Assembly (NCBI RefSeq): GCF_019457475.1
Contig: NZ_CP080413.1
Coordinates: forward strand, 620,001 to 684,000
Direction: 5' to 3'
Source: Shewanella acanthi
GTDB lineage: Bacteria; Pseudomonadota; Gammaproteobacteria; Enterobacterales; Shewanellaceae
Length of the DNA stretch: 64,000 bases
This document shows, one piece after another, positions 11,583 to 20,784 of the stretch. The notes under the pieces are model-generated. The model searched no databases. It was not told the DNA's origin and saw only the letters and a program-made list of their open reading frames with translations. The first letter of the stretch is position 1. Each line of letters starts with the position of its first letter. Position numbers and translations under genes: made by a program.

Positions 11583-14564
11583 TTAAAATTTGATGCTTGC
11601 ACTGAGTCTGACATATCTTGGAGTTTGGTAGTCTGTTGGTAGCAAATAATCAGGATCTGCTGCGCCACGATAACCGCCAAAGTCTGCGTCATAATAAGAT
11701 ATATATTCAGCAACTTCATTAACTTCAGTGATTTCATCATTGTTGAAGACATTAAACACATCTGCACGGAAGGTAATATCAGTACTTTGTAACTCGAGTA
11801 CATATTGCAATGATAAATCTAAGTTCCAAGTGTTTGGTGTTCTTCCTTGACTACCACGAGGGGCGAGTACTCCATCTTTAAAGAATGCTTCTGCACCATA
11901 CTGAGAAGCGTATGCATCAGTTGGATGTACACTGAACGCATTAATTGGACGACCAGTACGCCACCAGAAATTAGCTCCAGCAGTGAGGTTATCTATGATT
12001 TCATATGCAGCAAACACTTTCACTTGATGACGTCTATCATTCGGTAGGTAACCATTAGCGCCATCGACTAAACCTGGCTGGTCATAGTTGGTTGTTAAAC
12101 CTGAATCAGATTGCTCGTTATCTGAACGTACAAAGCCTTCGTTGTTACCTATACTTTGAGACCAAGTATAGGTAAAGTCTAACATCCAGTTATCATTCCA
12201 TGCCTTATTAAGATTCAGATCGACTGAATAGTAGTTACGTTCTGCTTCTGGGTATCCTAGGTCTGCAGCAGGAATGGTATATGCTTGGTTTGCCAATGGA
12301 CCGTCACCATCTGGGTCGGTGGTAATGGTAACATCTTTTCCGGGATTAGTGAGTACGTAATAATGGAAGCCATCACATACAGTACAACCAGAACCGTATT
12401 CTCTTTGTAGATAATCCTCGAACCCTTTATCAATAGCAACGTCTTCTAATGAACTCTTAAGATCTCTGTAAGTACCTTTAACTCCAAAGCTTATGTCATC
12501 AGTCAGTAGGGTTTGGAAGCCTAAAATGAACTCATCCTGATACATTGGATCGAGATCTGCATTGACTGTCTCAGTTGTATTTTTCAGGGTACCATCGGAG
12601 AAAACATCCATTGCAGATAATGCTTGGCCAAGTTCTGGAATATAATTTTCATCCATACTTAATACTTCAAAGAATTGACGAGTGTAAAGCTCATCCCCAG
12701 CAAGACGAATGTTTGTATTGGTTGCTACAGGAAGGAAATAGCGTCCGTAGTTTGCAAATACTTTGGTTTCGCCGTCACCTAAAACATCCCAAGATGCGCC
12801 AATGCGTGGTGCCCATTGATTGGTTACATCAACGAATTTATCACCAGCCTTGTTGTAGTTTTCAAATGCTTCATTTCTTAACCCTAAATTGAATGTTAGA
12901 GTATCTGTTGCATTCCAAGTATCAGTGATGTAGTAAGCGTAACTCTTAGTTTCAAAGTCACCCTCATTTTGATAAATTTCCTTACGTACAATGGTGCAAG
13001 ACGTTGGATCACCTTGTTCAATTTCTGCAGGGTCACAACCTTGGTAGCGATAAGCTACACCACCAGCTCTGCTGGTGTTGTTTGTTGCGTCGAGATTTTC
13101 ATAATCGATACCGAAACGAAGTGTGTGATTATCTGTTAAATACCAATCAAAATCTAATCGGTAAGCCGTTCTCTTATCTTTCTCGACTGTTGGAGTTGAA
13201 ATAGCTGGAATTGTGCCTAATTTTTTCCCTGAGAAACGCTCATAAATGAGTGGATTATCACCAATTGGATTGCTGCCAGGAAGTACGTTGCTGTAGTTAG
13301 CTTTATTGACACCAGCCATTGCGCTCATAGTGAATGTATCAGATAAGATACCGGTATATTTTAGAGAGTAAGTTTGTCCTCCACGCTCCAGAGTATAAGG
13401 TCTTGCATCTCCTGATGTTTCACCTGTATCAGGATCCCAGTCTGTTGCAGTGCTATCTAAATCACTAGAACTGTCAAATGCTGTGAATTCTAAAATATGG
13501 TCTTCAGTAATGTAGTAATCAAGTTTTAGGGAGTAGAATAGGTCGCCTGCATCGCGTTGATAAGTTTCGTTACTATTGGCTAAGTCAGAGACTCTATCTT
13601 GGAAGTTAATTAACCCATAATAAAATAACTTATCTTGGAGAATGGCACCTCCAGCCCAAACGTTGTAGTTATTTTCACCGATGGTTCTCGCTGAGGCTAC
13701 TTGGTCAAAATATTTTGAACCATATAAGTCAATACCTTCTTGAGTGCGGTATGTTTGTTTTTCTGATGCTCTTAGAGAAGAGGGTTCAAAATAAGCACTT
13801 GCCCCAAATTCGAAATCATTTGTACCACGTTTGGTTGTCGCATTGACCACACCACCGGTAGAGCGGCCAAACTCAGCTGAATAGCCACCCGTTTTAACTT
13901 CAAACGTGTCATAAAATTCAAACGGAACGTCTGAGCCACCTAGTCCATTTCGGAAGTTGGTAACGTTCATTCCATTCACATAGAATGAGTTTTCGCCAAC
14001 AGAAGCACCACCAAATGAGGCCAAGTTACCGAAACCAGTATCGCCTTGAGTCGTGCCTGGAGCCAATAAAGCAACAGCGGTAATATCTCGCGCCACAGGT
14101 ACTCGCATGAGCAACTCTTGGTCCACGATGGTAACCGCTTCGCTAGACGTTGTATCAATTCTAGACATGCGGGAACCTCTTACAGCGATAGTTTCCATAT
14201 CCTGCTGCTGGGTGCCAAGTGTAATATCAAAAGTTGTTTTGTCACCAATACCGACTTTAACGTTATCTTGTTTAGCAACTAAGTAACCATCTTTTTCAGC
14301 GGTGAAGTTGTAGGTTCCTGTTGGCAGAAGTGGGAAGCGATAGGCGCCACTAGCACTTGTTTCTACAGTACGAGTTAGGCCTGTGTCTTTGTTAACGATG
14401 GTTATTTTGACGTTACTGAGTTGGACCCCTTCCATATTGACCGCTGTACCTGTCAAAAAACCTGAAGATGCACTGTCTGCGGCATAAAGTAATGGGCTCG
14501 CTGTATATAAGCTAGATACAACGGCCATCGCTAGCAACGAATGGCGAAAGTTCGTTTTTGTCAT
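11583..14564 (-). CDS. TonB-dependent receptor, Oar-like with carboxypeptidase-regulatory domain
   Basis: This 993-aa outer-membrane receptor has a signal peptide (about residues 1-29, ending LLYAADS), a CarboxypepD_reg-like beta-sandwich (about 35-110, with NVKITIVNKDTGLTRTVETS and SGAYRFPLLPTGTYNF), a plug domain containing GTTQGDTGFGNLASFGGAS and NGMNVTNFRNGLGG, and a large barrel ending ...RYVRLSASIKF. Such Oar-type receptors import or export larger substrates; the ligand here is unknown. I start at the second ATG (14564) because GGGA abuts the first ATG with no spacing and lies 6 nt before the second. Confidence 0.85.
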   Translation of the reverse strand: MTKTNFRHSLLAMAVVSSLYTASPLLYAADSASSGFLTGTAVNMEGVQLSNVKITIVNKDTGLTRTVETSASGAYRFPLLPTGTYNFTAEKDGYLVAKQDNVKVGIGDKTTFDITLGTQQQDMETIAVRGSRMSRIDTTSSEAVTIVDQELLMRVPVARDITAVALLAPGTTQGDTGFGNLASFGGASVGENSFYVNGMNVTNFRNGLGGSDVPFEFYDTFEVKTGGYSAEFGRSTGGVVNATTKRGTNDFEFGASAYFEPSSLRASEKQTYRTQEGIDLYGSKYFDQVASARTIGENNYNVWAGGAILQDKLFYYGLINFQDRVSDLANSNETYQRDAGDLFYSLKLDYYITEDHILEFTAFDSSSDLDSTATDWDPDTGETSGDARPYTLERGGQTYSLKYTGILSDTFTMSAMAGVNKANYSNVLPGSNPIGDNPLIYERFSGKKLGTIPAISTPTVEKDKRTAYRLDFDWYLTDNHTLRFGIDYENLDATNNTSRAGGVAYRYQGCDPAEIEQGDPTSCTIVRKEIYQNEGDFETKSYAYYITDTWNATDTLTFNLGLRNEAFENYNKAGDKFVDVTNQWAPRIGASWDVLGDGETKVFANYGRYFLPVATNTNIRLAGDELYTRQFFEVLSMDENYIPELGQALSAMDVFSDGTLKNTTETVNADLDPMYQDEFILGFQTLLTDDISFGVKGTYRDLKSSLEDVAIDKGFEDYLQREYGSGCTVCDGFHYYVLTNPGKDVTITTDPDGDGPLANQAYTIPAADLGYPEAERNYYSVDLNLNKAWNDNWMLDFTYTWSQSIGNNEGFVRSDNEQSDSGLTTNYDQPGLVDGANGYLPNDRRHQVKVFAAYEIIDNLTAGANFWWRTGRPINAFSVHPTDAYASQYGAEAFFKDGVLAPRGSQGRTPNTWNLDLSLQYVLELQSTDITFRADVFNVFNNDEITEVNEVAEYISYYDADFGGYRGAADPDYLLPTDYQTPRYVRLSASIKF

Positions 14565-14714
14565 GAGCATTCCCTAGAAAGTTTGTTTTATGTTTTTCAT
14601 TAGCTTACCTACTTATTTTTGCAGGTTGGCATTGTTACTCTCTCATAAAATTAACTTGTGTAAAACAAAAATTTAACAATATTTGTAATTCACTTTTATC
14701 TAATTTTGGTGGGT

Positions 14715-14740
14715 AATAAAAAGCCGCCTAAGTGGCGGCT
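14715..14740 (-). terminator. Rho-independent terminator of the S46 peptidase gene
   Basis: AAAGCCGCC pairs with GGCGGCTTT around a 5-nt loop. Read leftward the stem is followed by TTTTTATT. It lies about 20 nt past the peptidase stop. Confidence 0.88.
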
Positions 14741-14759
14741 TTAAAAATTTAACTGATAG

Positions 14760-16994
14760 TTAATCCCTAATAATATCCATCTCATTCAACAGGTTTTGTG
14801 CGTTATCCACTTTATCCATCATCCATAGGATATAGCGGATATCGACGTGCACTGCGCGGGTGATGGTAGGATTGAAGAACCAGTCTTTGGTAATTGCTTC
14901 ATAGGTCGAATCGAAGTTTAAGCCGACTAACTCGCCCTGACCGTTAAAGACGGGTGAGCCCGAGTTACCACCTGTGGTATCGACACTAGACAGGAAGTTA
15001 ACGGGGACTGAGTTGAATTCTTCTGGCTTATCGGCGCAGGAGAACAGTCTACACAACCAGCTACGTGGATCTTGATACAAGTTTTGGACTAGGTGATCCC
15101 CAATACGATGCTCTTTAATCGCATCCAGCAGTTTTTGCGGCGCTTTATAAGGCGCAACACCAGTGTGCTTGGCGACTATGCCATCGAGCTTAGTGAATGG
15201 CTGCTTATAGAGCGCGTCACGTGACTGATAACCATCGACCATGCCGTAGCTGATCCGAAGAGTGCCGTTGGCATCCGGGTACACTGGCCAGTTATTGGCT
15301 TTGTAGTAGTCGATAACGGTTGCCATATAGGCAGGGCGAGCAACGGATAACTTGCCATCAAGGGTTTTCTCTGCTTTTTCCTGCGCTATATTGGCGTCAT
15401 ACAGAGCAACAGCTAAGCGGATGAAAGGATCGGTGCTGGTCTCAAAGGCCTTAACATCAGCCTCCATCCAGGCTAAACGTTTAGCTTGGTCAGTCAAGGT
15501 CGTGAGTGAATAGAAACCATCGAGTCTTGCGCTCAACTCTTTAGTCGAGGTGGCTTTTATATCGTTAGCTTTATTGGCATCTGCTTTATCAAGTTGCAAC
15601 ATCTCATCCAATGCCGCAACGCGATTAATTTGTGAGACATAAGCGTCTAAATCCTGTAACCACAGGGTTTTATCGACTGATACTGCAAAGCTCGAATCGA
15701 TGCGTTTTAAGCGTGAGCTCAACATGGCAAGGTCGCGCTCTTGATAGCCTATTTCACGCTCCGCATCCGGTTTTTGTTTCTCTTTAGCTAAGCGATACAG
15801 CTGATTAGCTGCGGTTAACAGGCTACTCGATTGGGCGTTGCTAAAGTAATAGTTGGCTTGATATTGCTGTTGCTGCTCTGCCAGTAATACTTCAAGCTCG
15901 CTGATGAGCTGCTGATTAAGCGCGGGATTCTTTTTAAGCCAAGCTAAAAAGTCGTCTTCGCGTTGCTGTTTAATGCCCACGATATCAGTGGCTTTAAAGC
16001 CTTCAAGCAGACCATTTAACTTTTTCATCCGGTTTGCCATCGATGCCATATTGCCGGCATATTTAATGGCGATATCGGCATCCTCTTGGCCCATAGCTTT
16101 AATAGTATCAATCTGAAATTGATAGCGCTTTGCTTGGGTTGGATAGAGCCAGTCGCTGGCAAATTTAAGCTCGCTGGTAAGGTTGTATCGACTTGTCGTG
16201 CCAGGGTAGCCTGCCACAAATACGCCATCACCTGCCTTTACACCATTACCATTGATTTTTAAGTAACTCTTTGGTGTGTACGGAATGTTATCTTCGCTGT
16301 AGGCGGCGGGCTTGCCGTCTTTACCCACATAGGCGCGCAGGAAGGCAAAGTCACCCGAATGGCGTGGATACTCGTAGTTATCGATATCACCACCGTAGGC
16401 GCCAACACTTTCAGGCGGTGCGTAGACTAAACGCACATCACGGATCATCAGTTGCTTGATAAGGTAATACTCAAGACCATTGTGGAAGCTACGCACATTA
16501 CAGCGGTAGTTTTCATCGCTCTCGCAGTCTTTAATCAATGACTTGCTATGGCTTTCGATTTCTTCGATGCGAGTGAGCGGTTCTTGGCTCAAGTTTTTGA
16601 TAACGTCACTGGTGACGTTTCTCACCTCTTCGGTGATGTATAAACGTTCATTAGGGCCGGCGGAAGGTTCTTTATCCTTTGAGGTGGCTAAAAAACCTTG
16701 CTCTAGATAATTGTGCTCTTTTTTGCTGTTGTATTGTATGGCCTTATAGGCACAATGGTGGTTTGTCACAACAAGCCCTTGGGGCGAAACAAAACTGGCG
16801 GTACAATATCCTAGCCCCACAACGGCGTTCATTGGATAACTTGTCAGATCGGCCAGTTTGTCGGCGGGAATATCAATACCGCGAGCGCTGAGTTTGTCAG
16901 CGATGGAAGGCATTTGATAGGGTTGCCATTGTCCTTCATCGGCAGTTGCAATACCGGAAGTCATTACTAAGGCCGCAACTAATGCAATACGCAT
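14760..16994 (-). CDS. S46 family dipeptidyl-peptidase (DPP7/DPP11 type)
   Basis: This 744-aa periplasmic serine peptidase has a signal peptide (residues 1-18, ending ATA). It removes dipeptides from the N-termini of oligopeptides. The chymotrypsin-like catalytic residues are visible: His in VVTNHHCAY (about 79-80), Asp in GGDIDNYEYPRHSGDF (203/205) and Ser678 in TTGGNSGSP. A long helical region between them (about 270-560) caps the active site in known structures. The residue 18 after the catalytic Ser, which is Arg in DPP11 (acidic P1) and Gly in DPP7 (hydrophobic P1), is Ser696 here, so the specificity cannot be assigned. Confidence 0.93.
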   Translation of the reverse strand: MRIALVAALVMTSGIATADEGQWQPYQMPSIADKLSARGIDIPADKLADLTSYPMNAVVGLGYCTASFVSPQGLVVTNHHCAYKAIQYNSKKEHNYLEQGFLATSKDKEPSAGPNERLYITEEVRNVTSDVIKNLSQEPLTRIEEIESHSKSLIKDCESDENYRCNVRSFHNGLEYYLIKQLMIRDVRLVYAPPESVGAYGGDIDNYEYPRHSGDFAFLRAYVGKDGKPAAYSEDNIPYTPKSYLKINGNGVKAGDGVFVAGYPGTTSRYNLTSELKFASDWLYPTQAKRYQFQIDTIKAMGQEDADIAIKYAGNMASMANRMKKLNGLLEGFKATDIVGIKQQREDDFLAWLKKNPALNQQLISELEVLLAEQQQQYQANYYFSNAQSSSLLTAANQLYRLAKEKQKPDAEREIGYQERDLAMLSSRLKRIDSSFAVSVDKTLWLQDLDAYVSQINRVAALDEMLQLDKADANKANDIKATSTKELSARLDGFYSLTTLTDQAKRLAWMEADVKAFETSTDPFIRLAVALYDANIAQEKAEKTLDGKLSVARPAYMATVIDYYKANNWPVYPDANGTLRISYGMVDGYQSRDALYKQPFTKLDGIVAKHTGVAPYKAPQKLLDAIKEHRIGDHLVQNLYQDPRSWLCRLFSCADKPEEFNSVPVNFLSSVDTTGGNSGSPVFNGQGELVGLNFDSTYEAITKDWFFNPTITRAVHVDIRYILWMMDKVDNAQNLLNEMDIIRD

Positions 16995-17110
16995 GTTTTT
17001 TCCTTAATTATTGTTAGAGTGTTTGTTGGCGGGTGCTGGCGTCGAAACATCCTGTTTTCGACGCGGGGTTTATATCATATTTGTTAAGTTGTTAGAAATC
17101 GGGAGTGTTA

Positions 17111-18517
17111 ATGTCACAACAAGGTGCTTTTAAGCCTAAAAGTAAGCCCGTGGATGCCCAGGTTGATAATCTCAAACTGCCACCCCATTCGATTGAGGCT
17201 GAACAATCGGTATTAGGCGGCCTGATGTTGGATGCCGATGCTTGGGATAAAGTGGCTGAAACCGTGGTGAAAGAGGACTTTTACTCCCGTTCACACCGGA
17301 TGATTTTTGCGGCGATGCATCGTCTAGTCGAAGGTGGACAACCCATCGACTTGATTACGGTTTCTGAACAGCTCGAACTTGAAAACCAGCTCGAAGAAGC
17401 GGGTGGCTTTGCCTACTTAGGTGAAATTGCGAAGAATACGCCAAGTGCGGGCAATATTGTCTCCTACGCTGAAATCGTGCGTGAACGTGCGGTAGTGCGG
17501 GAGATGATCCGTGTAGCCCATGAAATTGCCGATGCGGGTTATAACCCTGAAGGACGAGATTCTAGCGCGTTGCTCGATTTAGCCGAGAGTAAAGTCTTTA
17601 AGATTGCTGAGCAGCGCACCAATGCTAATGAAGGTCCAGAAGGCATTAAAACCATTCTCGAAAAAACCGTCGATAAGATTGAGCAGCTCTATAACAACCC
17701 CCATAACGGTGTCACTGGTGTATCGAGTGGTTTTACCGATCTTGACCGTATGACCGCGGGCTTCCAATCAGGTGACTTAATTATCGTCGCAGCGCGTCCG
17801 TCTATGGGGAAAACGACCTTCGCGATGAACCTCTGTGAACAGGCGGCGATGAACGAAGACAAGCCCGTGCTTATCTTCAGTCTCGAGATGCCTTCAGAAC
17901 AGATTATGATGCGTATGTTGGCCTCATTAGGCCGCGTCGACCAAACCAAAATTCGTACCGGTCAGCTCGATGATGAGGATTGGGCGCGGGTATCATCGAC
18001 CATGGGGATCATGCTCGAACAGGGCAAAATGTATATCGACGATGGCTCAGGCTTAACACCCACAGAAGTGCGAAGCCGCGCCCGTCGTATCGCCCGTGAG
18101 TATGGCGGCTTGTCGATGATCATGGTCGACTACTTGCAGTTAATGCAGGTGCCAGCATTATCGGATAACCGTACCCTTGAAATTGCGGAGATTTCGCGCT
18201 CCCTTAAAGCCTTAGCCAAAGAGCTTGAGATCCCAGTGATAGCATTGTCCCAGCTTAACCGCTCGCTTGAACAACGTGCCGATAAGCGCCCAGTAAACTC
18301 AGATCTTCGTGAATCGGGCTCTATCGAGCAGGATGCGGATCTCATCATGTTTATTTACCGTGATGAGGTGTATAACAACGATTCCCCCGACAAAGGCACG
18401 GCTGAGATCATTATCGGTAAACAGCGTAACGGCCCCATCGGTCGTGTTCGCCTAACGTTCCAAGGTCAGTTTTCTCGTTTCGATAACTACGCTGGCCCAC
18501 AGTTCGAAGAAGATTAA
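17111..18517 (+). CDS. dnaB: Replicative DNA helicase DnaB
   Basis: This 468-aa hexameric 5'-3' helicase acts at the replication fork. The N-terminal primase-interaction domain starts near LPPHSIEAEQSVLGGLMLD. The RecA-like core has Walker A ARPSMGKTTFA (about residue 230), IFSLEMPSEQIMMRM, Walker B MIMVDYLQLM and the motif RESGSIEQDADLIMFIYRDE. The ATG at 17111 (MSQQGAF) is favoured over the in-frame GTG six bases upstream. It is followed by alr, a common Gammaproteobacterial pair. Confidence 0.98.
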   Translation: MSQQGAFKPKSKPVDAQVDNLKLPPHSIEAEQSVLGGLMLDADAWDKVAETVVKEDFYSRSHRMIFAAMHRLVEGGQPIDLITVSEQLELENQLEEAGGFAYLGEIAKNTPSAGNIVSYAEIVRERAVVREMIRVAHEIADAGYNPEGRDSSALLDLAESKVFKIAEQRTNANEGPEGIKTILEKTVDKIEQLYNNPHNGVTGVSSGFTDLDRMTAGFQSGDLIIVAARPSMGKTTFAMNLCEQAAMNEDKPVLIFSLEMPSEQIMMRMLASLGRVDQTKIRTGQLDDEDWARVSSTMGIMLEQGKMYIDDGSGLTPTEVRSRARRIAREYGGLSMIMVDYLQLMQVPALSDNRTLEIAEISRSLKALAKELEIPVIALSQLNRSLEQRADKRPVNSDLRESGSIEQDADLIMFIYRDEVYNNDSPDKGTAEIIIGKQRNGPIGRVRLTFQGQFSRFDNYAGPQFEED

Positions 18518-18630
18518 TAGGTTTAAAGACGATTAGTGCATTTAAAGAAGATTGAGTTTGACGGGGGAGAGGACCTTTGCATTTACAGACTTCCCCTGAT
18601 TTTTCCGTATATAAATAGACAAGGTACACT

Positions 18631-19707
18631 TTGAAACCTTTTCCCCGAGCAGAAATTAGCAGTAGCGCACTGCAAAACAATCTTAGCGTCCTGCGTCAGC
18701 AGGCGAGTGCGAGCAAAGTCATGGCCGTGGTGAAAGCCAATGGTTATGGTCATGGATTATTAAACGTGGCCAATTGTCTTAACACCGCCGATGGGTTTGG
18801 TTTAGCCCGTTTAGAAGAGGCGCTGGAGGTACGTGCCGGTGGGGTAAAGGCGAGGTTGTTATTGTTAGAAGGCTTTTTCCGCAGCACTGATTTACCCCTA
18901 CTCGTTAACCACGATATCGATACCGTGGTGCACCATGAGTCGCAAATTGAGATGTTAGAACAGGCTTCGCTTTCAAAGCCCGTCAATGTTTGGTTAAAGG
19001 TGGATTCGGGAATGCATCGTTTAGGCGTGGCGCCGGAGCAATTTTCCGAGGTTTACGCGCGCTTGATGGCCTGTGACAATGTGGCAAAGCCGATTCACCT
19101 GATGACCCATTTTGCCTGTGCCGATGAGCCAGAAAACCATTACACCCAAATGCAAATTGAGGCATTCAATAAGTTAACCACAGGTTTGCCCGGCGATAGA
19201 ACACTTGCTAACTCTGCGGGGGCACTCTATTGGCCGAAAAGCCAAGGGGATTGGATCCGACCAGGTATTGCACTTTATGGGGTATCACCTGTGGCAGGTG
19301 ATTGCGGCGCAAACCATGGATTAATTCCGGCGATGAATCTGGTTTCTCGCTTAATCGCAGTGCGCGAACATAAAGCGAATCAACCCGTAGGTTACGGCTG
19401 CTATTGGACGGCAAAGCAAGATACTCGCTTAGGTGTAGTCGCTATAGGTTATGGTGACGGTTACCCACGCAATGCGCCTGAGGGCACGCCAGTCTTTATC
19501 AATGGTCGCCGAGTTCCGATTGTTGGCCGTGTATCGATGGACATGTTAACCGTTGATTTAGGTGCTGATGCAACTGATAAAGTCGGTGATGATGCGCTAC
19601 TGTGGGGCGAGGCGTTACCGGTTGAAGAAGTTGCCGAGCATATAGGCACGATCGCTTACGAGTTAGTGACTAAGCTAACCCCAAGGGTCGCTGTTTGTTT
19701 AGCGTAA
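18631..19707 (+). CDS. alr: Alanine racemase
   Basis: This 358-aa PLP enzyme interconverts L- and D-alanine for peptidoglycan. The PLP lysine lies in [13 protein letters not shown] (Lys34). [10 protein letters not shown] holds the conserved Arg, VGYGCYWTA holds the catalytic Tyr of the partner active site, and IGYGDGYPR and [12 protein letters not shown] are also standard. The start is a TTG at 18631, read as [14 protein letters not shown], which matches the usual N-terminus; no in-frame ATG fits. Confidence 0.96.
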   Translation: MKPFPRAEISSSALQNNLSVLRQQASASKVMAVVKANGYGHGLLNVANCLNTADGFGLARLEEALEVRAGGVKARLLLLEGFFRSTDLPLLVNHDIDTVVHHESQIEMLEQASLSKPVNVWLKVDSGMHRLGVAPEQFSEVYARLMACDNVAKPIHLMTHFACADEPENHYTQMQIEAFNKLTTGLPGDRTLANSAGALYWPKSQGDWIRPGIALYGVSPVAGDCGANHGLIPAMNLVSRLIAVREHKANQPVGYGCYWTAKQDTRLGVVAIGYGDGYPRNAPEGTPVFINGRRVPIVGRVSMDMLTVDLGADATDKVGDDALLWGEALPVEEVAEHIGTIAYELVTKLTPRVAVCLA

Positions 19708-19727
19708 AATCGATAAATAACCGAGTA

Positions 19728-19754
19728 CAAAAAAGGCGCCTAGGCGCTTTTTTG
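19728..19754. terminator. Terminator between alr and cheX
   Basis: AAAAAAGGCGCC / GGCGCTTTTTT with a TA loop has an A-run and a T-run on opposite sides, so it can serve both convergent genes. Confidence 0.9.
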
Positions 19755-19786
19755 TATTTTATCCAAACTAAAGATTGTGTCAGAGC

Positions 19787-20251
19787 TTAGCTTTCGAAAC
19801 AGATCTCGATAAAGGCTGTCCCGAAAGGGCTCGTGAAGGGCATGATGATTTTAGTGCCGTTCGCCTTATGGGAGATCGTGTGATCTTTCCCAGACACCAC
19901 CATAGGCGTCGCCATATCGAAGTCGTAGCCCTTATCACCTAAAAGGTTTTTAGCGCCGCCGGTAACCATGTTGGTGATCTCACCGACAAGATCTGTCACT
20001 TCTTCATTAATTTTGCCCGGATTCTCGCCAAGCATATTTTGCATAATTTGCAGAACCAGCTTTTGTTCGAAGGTGATGGACAGGGAGCCTTTAGTTTGTG
20101 GACCTACCATGCCGATTAAGCCTGAAACATCACCTTTTGCCAGGTTATCGGTTTTAATTTGTGGTTTACCCGGCGTGAGATCCATGCTGGCCATCGTCGA
20201 GATCACATTTAACAGGGATTGCAGAAAGGGGTTAATAAAATTGACGTTCAT
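19787..20251 (-). CDS. CheX-like chemotaxis phosphatase
   Basis: This 154-aa protein is of the CheC/CheX class that dephosphorylates CheY-P. The catalytic ExxN motif is seen in DLVGEITNMVTGGAK (Glu and Asn on one helix). The fold-typical segments MNVNFINPFLQSLLNVI at the N-terminus and PFTSPFGTAFIEICFES at the C-terminus also match CheX. It stands alone, not beside other chemotaxis genes, which is common for CheX paralogues in Shewanella-like genomes (general impression). Confidence 0.88.
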   Translation of the reverse strand: MNVNFINPFLQSLLNVISTMASMDLTPGKPQIKTDNLAKGDVSGLIGMVGPQTKGSLSITFEQKLVLQIMQNMLGENPGKINEEVTDLVGEITNMVTGGAKNLLGDKGYDFDMATPMVVSGKDHTISHKANGTKIIMPFTSPFGTAFIEICFES

Positions 20252-20681
20252 GCTTAAGTTTTTCCTTTTTGAGCCTACTTTTTAGCTGGAATGCTTAAGG
20301 CTATTCGAAAACTGGCTTAATCACAGTATTCCTTACCACACTCTAACAGCTTAGATGAGTCGATGAGAAATGTGAGGTTAATTTCTCGATTTTCTTGTTA
20401 TTTTTCAGCAATTGCCACTCGTATTTAAGCCTGTGCCGAATGACAAATCAACTGTTACCTATTCAATAGCCATCTTTCGTACGGTAACTAATCTGTTGTC
20501 GGATGGTGATTGGCAACATATCCACATTACTAGCAGTTCATTTCTACTTTTTAGACGACCTAAATCATCTTTGCATTCATTTACAGAGTAAATTCTTATG
20601 GTAATAAACTTACATAAAAAAGAGTTTTGTTACTTTGTTTCAATGCCTTAACAGATACTCCTTTGCTTTGGTTGTAAATGC

Positions 20682-20702
20682 AAATGATAATAATTATTGA
20701 TC
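20682..20702 (+). promoter_or_regulatory. Fur box upstream of the siderophore receptor
   Basis: The sequence AAATGATAATAATTATTGAT is a near-palindromic A/T-rich site close to the Fur consensus. It sits 83 nt upstream of the receptor start, so iron repression of the receptor-hydroxylase pair is expected. The rest of the 524-bp gap 20252-20775 is A/T-rich with no gene I can support. Confidence 0.75.
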
Positions 20703-20784
20703 AGTTTTTAGCATTTCCTTATATTAGCCGCCATAAACAGGTGGGCACACTGCACCCGAATTTTTAGCAACAGGAATGCTCTTG

